Source of the DNA: Apodospora peruviana
Lineage: Eukaryota; Ascomycota; Sordariomycetes; Sordariales; Lasiosphaeriaceae
Assembly: GCA_033439685.1 (NCBI GenBank)
Contig: JAUEDM010000005.1
Coordinates: 1,178,001-1,242,000 of the forward strand
Reading direction: 5' to 3'
DNA length: 64,000 bases
The notes under the pieces are model-generated. The model did no database searches and had not been told where the DNA came from. It was given only the letters and a program-made list of their open reading frames with translations. Below are positions 12,801-22,290 of this stretch, piece by piece. Every line of letters starts with the position of its first letter. Position 1 is the first letter of the stretch. The translations under genes and the position numbers were made by a program.

Positions 12801-13297
12801 GATTTTGAACAAGCCCCCCACCAGTACTATCTTCATGACCACCGAAAATGAGACCAGCAGCAGCTCTGATCTACAGCAACAACCTGTTGACAACGGAAAA
12901 GGTAAAGAGGTGGTCATGAGGGCCATGCCATGCCTGACTGCCCTCTACAAAAACGAAATCACAGCTCTGTCGCGTAATATTGCGCATATAATTGGGATTG
13001 TCTCGAACACGGGAAAACTTGTCTTTCTCGACCACTCCTCTTGGGTATGCTCTGCGGACCTCCAGGCGCTTGAGGCTGTAAACCAGGGCGTCGACCCGCG
13101 CGCTGATGGCGACATATCGATGCAATATCAGGCATTTCTTCGTGCCGTATGATTGGTTTGCTGGGCGGAAAGACTTCATCTGTGGCCTGGCACAGAAAGA
13201 TATTGTGTTTGCTCGAGGGGGCGATCTGGTAGTCGTCAGGGGGTGGCTCGAGCACGCTGAGCAGGTTGGGAAGAGAATAAAAGTGATGAATAGATGA
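9900..13297 (+). pseudogene. Decayed NLR/STAND protein: alpha/beta-hydrolase (SesB-like) + WD40, NACHT deleted
   Basis: Fungal NLRs of this class act in non-self recognition and regulated cell death. Seen in order: hydrolase start KGPLGLTLL, FVHGLGGGSRKTWSKT, nucleophile motif GHSMGGLVIKKA (about 10313-10350); then, abruptly at about 10385-10400, the tail of a NACHT region (TVSELSGA, LCGQLV, VQMVHGTAREFLLRD), the helical arm, and from about 11020 a long WD40-type region ending FFVPYDWFAGRKDFICG. The hydrolase C terminus and the whole NTPase with its Walker motifs are missing, roughly 1.5 kb compared with intact relatives. Other lesions: an extra G in 10146-10149; TAG at 10466-10468; a lost base near 11027; TAG at 11914-11916 where relatives have Gln (CAG to TAG); a frame change near 13110-13130; and a stop upstream at 9938. 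Left end is approximate. Not functional as an NLR. Confidence 0.88.
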
Positions 13298-13660
13298 GCC
13301 AGGCCTTCCAAAGTAAGGTACCTAGTCACAACAAGCTTTTAGTCCTACACGAGTTGTACATACAAGGAGGTACTTGGAGGTGGTCAGAGCGCTTCATTTC
13401 ATCTCAAAGGTGAAGTCCCAACCATCCAATCCCGCCGGCTGTAGAGAAAAGGGGTCGTCGAACTCCTCTTTGAGTTTTTACACCGTCCAGAATACTGTGA
13501 AGCAAGGCAACCAACCCCGCAGCGCATTCCCGACATCTCGACTGAAGCACTGAGGTTCGTCGGTCTCTAGCAGTTCGCTGTCTCCCCGGACCTCCCTCTC
13601 TTTGTCTTTTTCTCAAGATCCTAGACTCACATAAAGAAGGCTTGCGTGTGTTTCCACCAT
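13298..13660. other. Spacer with promoter of the deaminase gene
   Basis: Short pyrimidine-rich stretch (ctccctctctttgtcttttt) just upstream of the deaminase frame, typical of a fungal promoter/leader. No ATG upstream of 13659 offers a supported spliced first exon. A ggtacctag word occurs at 13318. Confidence 0.4.
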
Positions 13661-13711
13661 GGGTGCCCACCAAACTACCCAACCTTCTCGCCGGGAGATC
13701 ACGAGGCCTTC

Positions 13712-14200
13712 ATGGAATACGCCCTTGAGCAGGCGCAAAAGTCACCACCGGCGACCAACAAATTCTGCGTCGGCGCTTGTCTCGTCAACGGCGACAAGGG
13801 CGAAGTCCTGTCGACCGGCTACTCGCTCGAATTTCCGCGGGACTACTACCGTGGAGACCCGGGAACGACGCACGCGGAGCAGTGGTGCTTCATCAAGATG
13901 GCGGCCAAGCACGACCTCCCGGAGCAACGAATTGGCGAGGTCCTGCCGCCCAACACGGTGCTCTACACGACCATGGAGCCGTGCAACGCACGGCTCAGCG
14001 GCAACATGACGTGCGTGACGAGGATTTTGAGACTTGACGGCGCCATCAAGACGGTCTACGTCGGCATCAAGGAGCCCGGGACGTTCATTGAGCACAATGA
14101 TGGACAGGAGAGGCTTGAGGCCAACGGTGTCAAGGTTGAGTTTCCGGTGGAGCATCTACGGGACAAGATCACCAAGATCTCTCTCGCCGGTCACGATTAG
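13712..14200 (+). CDS. RIB2-like zinc-dependent deaminase (DRAP/CMP deaminase fold)
   Basis: Cytidine-deaminase-fold protein most like the deaminase domain of yeast Rib2, which deaminates the ribitylamino-pyrimidine intermediate of riboflavin synthesis; substrate here is inferred. Seen: proton-shuttle/zinc motif THAEQWC (His and catalytic Glu) and second zinc motif MEPCNARLSGNMTC (two Cys, Rib2-type RLSGN), then VGIKEPGTF and a C terminus with EANGV and AGHD as in the family. Family-like sequence (NYPTFSPGDHEAF) continues in frame upstream to about 13664, but no ATG opens that frame; the well-placed ATG at 13659 is in another frame. A single G missing from ATGGG at 13659-13663 would explain this. 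I give the first in-frame ATG (13712, 162 residues), which trims only a few residues of helix 1. The true start may be 13659. Confidence 0.8.
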   Translation: MEYALEQAQKSPPATNKFCVGACLVNGDKGEVLSTGYSLEFPRDYYRGDPGTTHAEQWCFIKMAAKHDLPEQRIGEVLPPNTVLYTTMEPCNARLSGNMTCVTRILRLDGAIKTVYVGIKEPGTFIEHNDGQERLEANGVKVEFPVEHLRDKITKISLAGHD

Positions 14201-14355
14201 ATGAGATCGTAACTATACAAAGACATGAGAGTATAATAATGTATCGAGCTGTCTTCTAATTACTCTGGAGTTACCTCCTGGCATGCAACGAAGAGACCAA
14301 AACAGCGTGCAGAGACAGCTAATACTTGAACCTCTCATTGAATATGACATTTCGG

Positions 14356-14376
14356 ATATATATATATATATATATA
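14356..14376. repeat. (TA)n microsatellite
   Basis: About ten AT dinucleotides in the 3' flank of the deaminase gene. The rest of the 14201-14673 spacer shows nothing recognisable. Confidence 0.9.
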
Positions 14377-14673
14377 ACGTTATTTAGTTACGATATTAAA
14401 CCTTGATGTTTGTGTTTGCTTTAGCAATGTCTTCACCAATTCGTCCTACGACGACCAAGTACGCTTCTGGTTACAAAAAAGACGGCACTTCCAACAAGCC
14501 TAGAGTTATTTGAGGAAGTACCTAGTGACTCAAAAGTCAATTGAATGTTAAAAGTAAAGATTCTAGGAAATGAAGTCAGTCATACCACATTGCTTACAGC
14601 GTAAGCCGTACTTCAGCAGAACAATCATAGTAAGGGTCAAAGCATCAACGATCCAATCAGGACTGGGCGTGTC

Positions 14674-14769
14674 GGGCTGTTGGTCTAGAGGTATGATTCT
14701 CGCTTTGGGGAAGTTGGTAAAACCCTCTTTCTTTGCGAGAGGTCCCGGGTTCAATCCCCGGACAGCCCC
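14674..14769 (+). tRNA. tRNA-Pro (anticodon TGG) with 24-nt intron
   Basis: Folds as a complete cloverleaf: acceptor GGGCTGT pairs with ACAGCCC, D arm TGGTCTAGAGGTATGA, anticodon stem TCTCGC/GCGAGA, T arm with B box GGGTTCAATCCCC. The anticodon TGG is at 14706-14708. A 24-nt intron (14710-14733) sits one base 3' of the anticodon, the standard place for fungal tRNA introns; spliced length is 72 nt. There is no T run immediately downstream, but TTTTTT occurs at 14771-14776, a plausible Pol III terminator. Confidence 0.96.
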
Positions 14770-14770
14770 A

Positions 14771-14776
14771 TTTTTT
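14771..14776 (+). terminator. Pol III terminator of tRNA-Pro
   Basis: A six-T run begins two bases after the tRNA 3' end, the usual RNA polymerase III stop signal. Confidence 0.75.
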
Positions 14777-15920
14777 GGTCTTCTAACAAACAGCCCGTGC
14801 TACAAAACCAGAAAGGAAAGATCTTCTGAGCAGTTAAACGAAATGTTGCTTGTTGGAGGCTTGGAGGCTGGGTTTTTTATGTACCGGTACTGATATTATT
14901 AAAAGGGCGGTGGTTCAACCTCGTTCATCAACCTCAAGCTGAGGTAGTAGTTGGACAAAGTCATGTGCCATTTGGAGCTTTATACCCCACGTCTTGTGCT
15001 CGCATTCCTCGGATCGGAAATCTGATTCATAATGTCGGTCTAAATGCTACCATTCATTCTACAGCCAGTCATTGACCTGCATTAAACTGACTGGAACCAG
15101 AGTGAGAGGCTTTACCAGGCAGGGCCCTTGGAAACTTACCCACCTCAGCGTCTACAACACTTTGATATGGCAGGTTATAAAGCCCCAGCAGTCAAGCCCG
15201 GCCAGAGCCTTATTTGCATGTATTAATGCAGGTCGATATTCGTCTGCTGGTCGCATTCCTCGGATTTCCTACGCCACCAACCCGTATGTCTGTCCAAACC
15301 CGTGTAAGTTCAGCCAATCACCGGACCTTACTGAACCGGACTGTGAAACAAACTGACAGCGAGGTTGATCTTTGCCAAGAGATACATTTACAGCAAAACC
15401 AACCCGTTCATCTTTTCCTTGGCACAGTCGCAGACAACGACTACCCTCAGCCTTCAACCTGACCGGCGACATTACGACCTTTGCTTGACCTGAGGACACA
15501 TACGCGTCGACATTCGCAACGAACCCGACTGATGATGCCTCACTTCCTATCTCCCCCCTCTCACCGCGAGAGGGGGAGAGTAAAGAGAAATTACATTCTC
15601 TTCATCTCTTCATCTCTTCATCAAACGATATGATCTATAGATACGAAGAAAGAAAAAGAGATATATATCTTCAACATGTCGACAATGTAGTCAAGTCCTT
15701 TTCTCTGTTGTGATCAAGACAAATCGATTACTTGCTCCTTCGATACAAAACCATCTCTCTTCCTGGTTTCATTTACTCGACGGACCAGAAAAATAAACCA
15801 CCATCATCAAACCCAAGACTATTCAACAAACAACTCGATACCAAAAAGCCGGATCAATAACCTCTGACGAATCAGATCACACCCACCCTCGTACACAGAG
15901 CAACGAAAGAGAACTGAACG
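14777..15920. other. Spacer and leader upstream of the RTA1-family gene
   Basis: No coding content recognised. The part from about 15540 is pyrimidine- and then A-rich (repeated tctcttcatc, gaaagaaaaagag), as in a transcribed leader for the gene starting at 15921. Two short similar words (cgcattcctcggat) occur at about 15001 and 15253. Confidence 0.4.
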
Positions 15921-17004
15921 ATGGCGGTCGAGTCGATGACAGAAAGAACAGAATCGATATCCGTATGGATGTACAACCCCTCGTTCGCACTGGCCGTGCT
16001 GGCCAGCATCCTTTATGGGTTCTCGTTTCTGGCCATCTTCTATCTGACCGTTATCAAGTATAGGTCGTGGTATTTTACTTCTGTCGTCGCGGGCGCGGCC
16101 ATCGAGGTGGTCGGGTACGGGATGCGCTGCTATTCCGTCCGGCGGCCGACCGATGTTGTATGCGTCTTCTTCATTCTTCACATCTTACTTCTCATTTCCA
16201 TCTCGTCATCTTTCATTTTCGTTTCTCATGCCGTGCCATAACTATCTGGCCTCGATTTCTTTCCCAACAAAATGTAGGGCCCGTTCGTCGCAACGCTCTC
16301 CCTCATCGTGCTCGCCCCCGTCTTTGTAACAGCAGGCAACTATCTTCTTATCGGCCGCCTGATACAAGCCATCCTGCCGCCCACCCGGCACCGCATCATC
16401 GTGCACGCGCGTCTTCGTCGGGTGCGATATCGTTTCGTTCCTGGTGCAGTGCGCCGGTTCCGGCGTCGCGAGCTCGAAAAATTGGACCGGTCCGACCGAA
16501 AAAATCGGCGTCAACATCTTGATCGCCGGCTTGGGCTTCCAGGTGGTCACTTTTGTCGCTTTCATGGCAATCTTTGGGCGGTTCCATTTCCTGGCCAGGC
16601 GAGAGGCGACGGCCGCGGCGCCAAGGGGATGGCAGAAGCTCGTTCGTGCTGTGTATGTCTCGTCATTGTCGATTCTGGTATGTTGTTGCATTTCAAACTG
16701 AATGGAGCGGATATAAGAGAGGTTACTGAACACGAGAGATAAACAGATTCGGTGCATTTACCGAGTGGCCGAGTTTGCCGAGGGCGTGGATGGGTATCCT
16801 TTTAGGCAGGAGTGGTTGTTCTGGGTCTTCGAGGCTGCGCCGATGCTGGTGGCCATATCGAATTTTTGCGTTTTTCATCCAGGCGCATTCCTCGGTCGTC
16901 GTGGTGGCGGTGGGAAGCGGCGGGTATTATCGAACGAGGAGGATGGCGCGGAGATGACCTCGAGTGCCGTGCGCAGCCGCCATATCTACCGAGGCTTGAC
17001 GTGA
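15921..17004 (+). pseudogene. RTA1-family seven-helix membrane protein, one frame break
   Basis: RTA1 proteins are fungal seven-helix membrane proteins linked to lipid translocation and resistance to toxic lipids/azoles (Rta1, Rsb1). Exons 15921-16157, 16278-16677, 16747-17004 join at consensus introns and carry the family's helices: YNPSFALAVLASILYGFSF, FVATLSLIVLAPVFVTAGNY, VFVGCDIVSFLVQCAGSG, IGVNILIAGLGFQVVTF, and a final DGYPFRQEWLFWVFEAAPM. The exons sum to 895 bases, not a multiple of three. The break is in exon 2 at about 16395-16420: the frame reading ILPPTRHRI ends there and the frame reading TRVFVGCDIV begins, with about five family residues missing, so a small deletion is likely. 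Either a recent pseudogene or an assembly error. It converges on the Zn2Cys6 gene, 124 bp apart. Confidence 0.75.
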
Positions 17005-17128
17005 GATCTGCAAGTTGCCAATATACGGGGGCTCCGCGGTCTGCATGTACCTAGGCACAACTACGCGAGCCAGTGGCGCTGCGAGGAGGAGGTGGAGGAA
17101 GTGATGAAGTTGATGATGACGCGAGGCC

Positions 17129-18477
17129 TCATTTTGGCGATTTCATGATCCGTCCAAATCTCTTTGGCCACTCTATATAGCTCTGGTATTCCTCTGGCAG
17201 CGTATCGACAAGCTGGTCCAGCCAGGCAATGCAGACCCTTTTTCGGAAGGCGAAGCGCTCACCTGCGCTACCCAGCGCCAGTTCCCCGACAGCGTACTCG
17301 ATGAGCATGAAGTGAATCAAGAGCAGCTGCGCCGGATAGTTAGTGGGATTCGCGAATGCCGCAAACTCCTCGTTGCTCGCTCCGGCAATGAGATCATATT
17401 GTGCGGTGAACTGGGCAAATGCTAGATTGCACAAAGACAAGATGTTAGAGCACCGCTGGCTGGCATAGAAAAAGCAATCACTAACCTTCTACGACAGACG
17501 TCCTTGCCAGCTTAGTGATACGCTCGGTAGACGCAAGGAAATGGACCTCTATGGGATTCGAGACAAGCGGGCCAAGGGCTCGAAGAGACAGGATGAACTC
17601 GTCAAACAGGGCCTCCTCGGCGGCCGTGAGGTTGAGCGCACCGGGGGCTACCAGCGCCCGTATGCTACTGGTGTAACCGTAGCTGGTGAAGGATCCGAAC
17701 ATGGATTCCTCGAAGCTCTGCGGCATGGACGTCTCGGCGATCACATGACAGCCCCGAATCATGGACAGGAACTCGTTCATACCGTCGGGCATGCACGACG
17801 CCTGGAACGCCAGGGCCAAGATGGCGGCGAACCGAGCATCCCCCTCGGCCAGGGAGGAGCACGGGTTGCTGAGAGATTTGTTGAGCGACTGTATGGCTTT
17901 CACGCGATGAGACAGTGCCTGCGACTTGTAGTCGGCACCGTATAAGCTCAGATGTGAAGCTGCCAACCCCAGCATAGCGTGTACTAAATAATCAAACTGC
18001 ACCGGCGGTTTAGTATATACTCTTTCTCAAAGTAAGGAAACTGACCTCATGAGACAAGGCGGCCACGTCGGCCCATATATCAGCCCTCTGTATGGGCAGG
18101 GGCGGGTAAGCGGTGACGACAAAATGGTGGAAGAAGCGCAGGTCATCCATGGTGAACATGATCGGGGTCGGGATGGACTGTACGGTGGCAGCCGGTGATG
18201 ATGACACCCTCCTTATTAGAGATTGGGGTTGTTGTGGCTCAGGGTACTCGCAGACCAGGCCGATGCGAGTACAGTTGACGCACTTGGGGTGATTCTCTTG
18301 GCATTTCACCTTCCTGGCCTTGCAGCTGAAGCAACCGCGACGCGACTTTGTATGACCCCTTCGGGGGATCGGTCTGCGCCGGACTCTGACGGCCAGCTCG
18401 CCCCCGGATGAAGCATCGGGAGATGCCGTGTCCAACCTGGATCCGTGGCCGGAGGAAGAAGCGGCATCTCGATCCAT
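17129..18477 (-). CDS. Zn2Cys6 transcription factor (UPC2/sterol-regulator type)
   Basis: DNA-binding regulator with an N-terminal binuclear zinc cluster. Exons on minus: 18477-18046, 17996-17486, 17421-17129; 411 residues, introns 49 and 64 nt. Seen: a basic lead GHTKSRRGCFSCKARKVKC then KCVNC and VCEYP, i.e. the six cysteines with spacing C-x2-C-x6-C-x6-C-x2-C-x6-C at about residues 48-75; then a helical fungal regulatory domain (DYLVHAMLGLAASHLSLYG is typical of the Upc2/Ecm22-like group). The K-S-R-R-G-C-F-C start is characteristic of this group, many of which control sterol or lipid genes. It ends 124 bp from the convergent RTA1-family gene; RTA1-type genes are often azole- or lipid-responsive, so a regulatory link is possible but only inferred. 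Confidence 0.9.
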
Positions 18478-19668
18478 TTTGTCGTGATATTTGATTTTTC
18501 TATATTTGACAGAAACGGGTTTGAACGGTTGACGTTGAAGCTGTTGTCAGCTTTGTGAAACCCGAGTACGGAGTAATCCTTTTCGCAAGGCGGGCGGTAT
18601 TTGGTCCGAGGCACGGCCCATGGCTCCGAGCTTCGAGGTCCAATCCGTCTCTCTGCTGCTTACGATATCTTCACCAAAGCTAGGCAGGCACCCTTGTGCA
18701 GATCAACCAGTTGGACCTTAGGATGTTGCAACTCATTCATAAAACTCGGCATCAGCAGTATGTATCCTCATGGCGACTAATTTGTCTACAGTTAGCATGC
18801 ATATAGGTTGGTAACAAGGAAATCTCTCGACTTCATTCGTTCTCAGAGCCTGTTCTCAGACGGACGACGGAGGCAATCTGGGCTTCAACAGCTGACATTT
18901 TGGTATGCACCACCCCCTTTTGCCAAGACGCGTTAGTTGAAGCTTGAAGCTTAGATGAACGTGGAAGCGTGAGAGGTTGGGTCACCCCAGAATGGCCCGC
19001 TATCCCCAGCTCCATGCGGCCACCGCCGGCGTTAGAGTAAGCTCGGCACGATCCTAAAGCCCTAAACCTTGCTTGGCTCCAGTGAACAGACGTCATCTTT
19101 TTAGGAGCAGCTGCGACCACGCTAGCGGGACCGCCTTGTCTCGGTAAAATGCAGTTCCTCTTTCGTCGCCATGAAAATTGCGAGGCAGCAAATCAGACAC
19201 GCCAAGTAACTTGAGTCGGCATCGCTGCGACTTATTAAAATGGTACCGGTGCCCGACTTAAAATCGAATGGATCCCCTCCGGAGCCGAGTCTTCCTGGGT
19301 GACCTGACTTGAGTGACCTTGTCCGTTTTGTCCCCCTCATCGTCTTCATCTCATCCTAGCTAAATAAGTGAACCTGAACGACCCTTAGGTGGTCTTGGTC
19401 AGCCCCAAAACTAGGTGGTCACCAGGCAGTTCCCGTCTGATATTACGTATATTGAGCCACGGACCAAACCACCTTTGGGAAGCCAGGAAGGCACTACACA
19501 GACACCGGGCTGCCGACTACTACCACCTCGCGCGCGGGTCTCCTCGGCTCTCCAACAACCCCCGAACTTCGTCATCAACTTCCAGGGACAGAAGACTTTT
19601 GTCTATAGCCCAGGCGCATCCAGCTCAAAGCCAATTGACATCAACAAATTACTTCACATAAACACAAA
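18478..19668. other. Divergent promoter region between the Zn2Cys6 factor and acyl-CoA synthetase
   Basis: About 1.2 kb serving two divergent genes. A GAGTACGGAGTAATCC word occurs at about 18563. The last 250 bp before 19669 is CA/CC-rich and looks like a leader. No gene supported. Confidence 0.45.
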
Positions 19669-21824
19669 ATGGCCAGCCTCACAGGCATTATGCCCCTGCG
19701 CATTGTCCAAAAGCCGCCCTTCACAGTCGAAGCCCCAAACTGCACTCCCGTCCAAGGCGAAACCATCCCCCGCCGGCATCCCAAAGCCAAAGATGGCCTC
19801 TGGGAACACCCCGCCCCCGACGTCTTCACCACCTTCGACCTGCTGAAGCGGAGCACCGACATGTACGGCAGCGAGCCCGCCATCGGCAGCCGAAAGCTGC
19901 TCAAGACGCACAAGGAGAAGAAGAAGGTGCAGAAGGTAATCGATGGCGAGGTTACCGAGGTCGACAAGGAGTGGACCTACTTCGAGCTGTCCGACTACTC
20001 GTACCTCACCTACAGCGAATACTTTGGAATAATCTTGCAGGTCGGTGCCGGCCTGAGGAAGCTTGGCCTCTCCCCCAAAGACAAGGTGCATCTCTTCGCC
20101 GCGACGAGCCCGCAATGGCTGGGCATGTCCCATGCTTGTTCCTCACAGTCTCTGACCATCGTCACGGCGTACGACACCCTCGGCGAGAGCGGCGTCGAAC
20201 ACTCGCTCGTGCAGAGCAAAGCGATTGCCATGTTTGTCGATCCACACCTCCTCAAGACCATCAGGAACCCGCTCAAGAAGGCCCATTCCGTCAAGGTGCT
20301 CATCTACAACGACGCGAGCCACCAGGCGGTCCCGGAATCGCAGATAAAAGAATTCAAGGCGTCCCACCCAGATCTGACCGTTGTGTCGTTTGAGGAGCTT
20401 CGGGCGCTCGGGGAGGAGAATCCGATTGCTCCAGTTCCGCCTCAAGCGGACGAGACATACTGCATAATGTACACCTCGGGGAGCACGGGGCCGCCAAAGG
20501 GTGTGCCTGTCTCCCACGCGGGCTTCGTCTCGGCCGTGGCAGGGCTCTACGCCGTGGTCGAAGAGGTCGTCAGTCACAGAGACTACATCCTCGCCTACCT
20601 GCCACTCGCCCACATCTTCGAGCTTGTGCTCGAGAACGCGGTCGTCTTCATCGGCGCTACGCTCGGCTACGGAAATCCACGGACACTCTCAGACAGCAGC
20701 ATGCGCAACTGCCCAGGCGATATGCGCGCCTTCAAACCCACCGTCATGGTCGGCGTCCCGCAGGTCTGGGAAACCGTCAAGAAAGGAATCGAAACTAAGG
20801 TCAACTCGTCCGGTCTCCTCGTACGCTCTCTTTTCTGGAGTGCCTTCAACATCAAGTCCTTCCTCGTCGCGAACGGCCTCCCTCTCGCTACGGTCTTCGA
20901 CAGCATCATCTTCGGTAAGGTGCGTACAATGACGGGCGGCAGGTTACGCTTCATCGTCAACGGTGCCTCCGGCATCTCGTCGGGGACGCTCCACTTCATG
21001 AGCATGGTCGTAGCGCCCATGATTAGCGGTTACGGCCTGACGGAAACCTGCGGCAACGGCGCTCTGGGGTCTCCGCTGCAATGGACGTCCGGGAACGCCA
21101 TCGGCCCTATTCCTGCTGCCATCGAGATGAAGCTTGTTTCTTTGCCTGAGCTGAACTACAGCACGGACACCGTCCCACCGCAGGGTGAGATTCTGGTCCG
21201 GGGCGGCCCTGTGGTGAAGGCGTACTACGAGAACCTCGAGGAGACGGAAAAAGCTATCACCCCTGACGGGTGGTTTAAAACGGGCGACATTGGCGAGTTT
21301 GATGAGAATGGACACGTGAAGGTGATTGATCGGGTCAAGAACTTGGTGAAGCTACAGGGGGGAGAGTACATCGCGCTCGAGCGGCTCGAGTCGGTGTATC
21401 GGGGGGCGCCGTTTGTGCACAACGTGATGGTGCATGGGGATAGTGCTAACCCGAGGCCGATCGCGGTCATCGTGGCCAATGAAAAAGTGCTTGCCGAGAA
21501 GGCGGTCGAGATGGGGATTGATGAGCACGAGATGCATTCTAGTCAGAAGATGAGGCAGGCCGTGCTGAGGGAGTTGCAGGGAGTCGCGAAGAAGGCTGGA
21601 CTTAGTCCCATGGAGACGGTTGTTGGCGTTGTGGTTGTCGATGAGGAGTGGACGCCTGTCAACGTAAGTCTACCTCCTACTCATCGCTTGAGGTTGGGGC
21701 TATTGATGATGACTGTGACTGACTATTTAAACAGGGCCTCGTGACTGCCACGCAAAAAATCAACAGGAGGGCCATCCGGGAGAAATACTCCAAACAGATT
21801 AATGATTGTTTGGAGGGAAAGTAA
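19669..21824 (+). CDS. Long-chain acyl-CoA synthetase (Faa1/Faa4 type)
   Basis: Activates long-chain fatty acids to acyl-CoA with ATP, for lipid synthesis, beta-oxidation and protein acylation. Two exons, 19669-21663 and 21735-21824, 694 residues, normal for the family. Seen: the AMP-binding P-loop YTSGSTGPPKGVP at about 267, LPLAHIFEL, the GYGLTETCGNG motif, and the fatty-acyl-CoA signature DGWFKTGDIGEF at about 534 followed by DRVKNLVKLQGGEYIALERLE with the conserved lysine region. The last exon encodes only GLVTATQKINRRAIREKYSKQI and a short tail, as in relatives. No signal peptide or strong membrane helix; yeast homologues are peripheral on ER, lipid droplets and plasma membrane. It converges on the deubiquitinase gene. 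Confidence 0.96.
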
Positions 21825-22290
21825 ACCTGCTTCGAAGAGTTCTATCTACCAAACATATTTTTCTTCTATCCTACATGGGTTACAAAACAGGTAATGGTAA
21901 TGTGAAGCCGGATTAAGGTGGGTTAAGGAGGAAAGGGGGGAATGGATGAATCTGCGCACGAGGGAAGACGAAACGAAACATATCGTGATCAGGAATCAAC
22001 AGGACAATAGGGAGTTCATGTAATGGTACCTTGGCAGGCGTTGCGTTTGTGCGTTAATCTTATTGCTTTATTAATGACTATCTTAGGTACTACTTCCCAT
22101 GCAACACCCACCGTCGTCCGTCGCTGATGTCCAATGTGACCGACCTACTTGCTTACCCGTATACCTAACGCTTGCCCAAGCACACAATGTCGGTATCAGA
22201 CTATAACAACCACCAAAATTGTTGGTTTCTCTTTGTATACAAGAAGAAAAGCAAAAACAACCCCAACTACGGATAGTGATAATCATTTTT
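21825..22290. other. Convergent 3' spacer
   Basis: Between the 3' ends of the acyl-CoA synthetase (+) and deubiquitinase (-) genes. A/T-richer than the flanking genes; nothing else seen. Confidence 0.5.
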
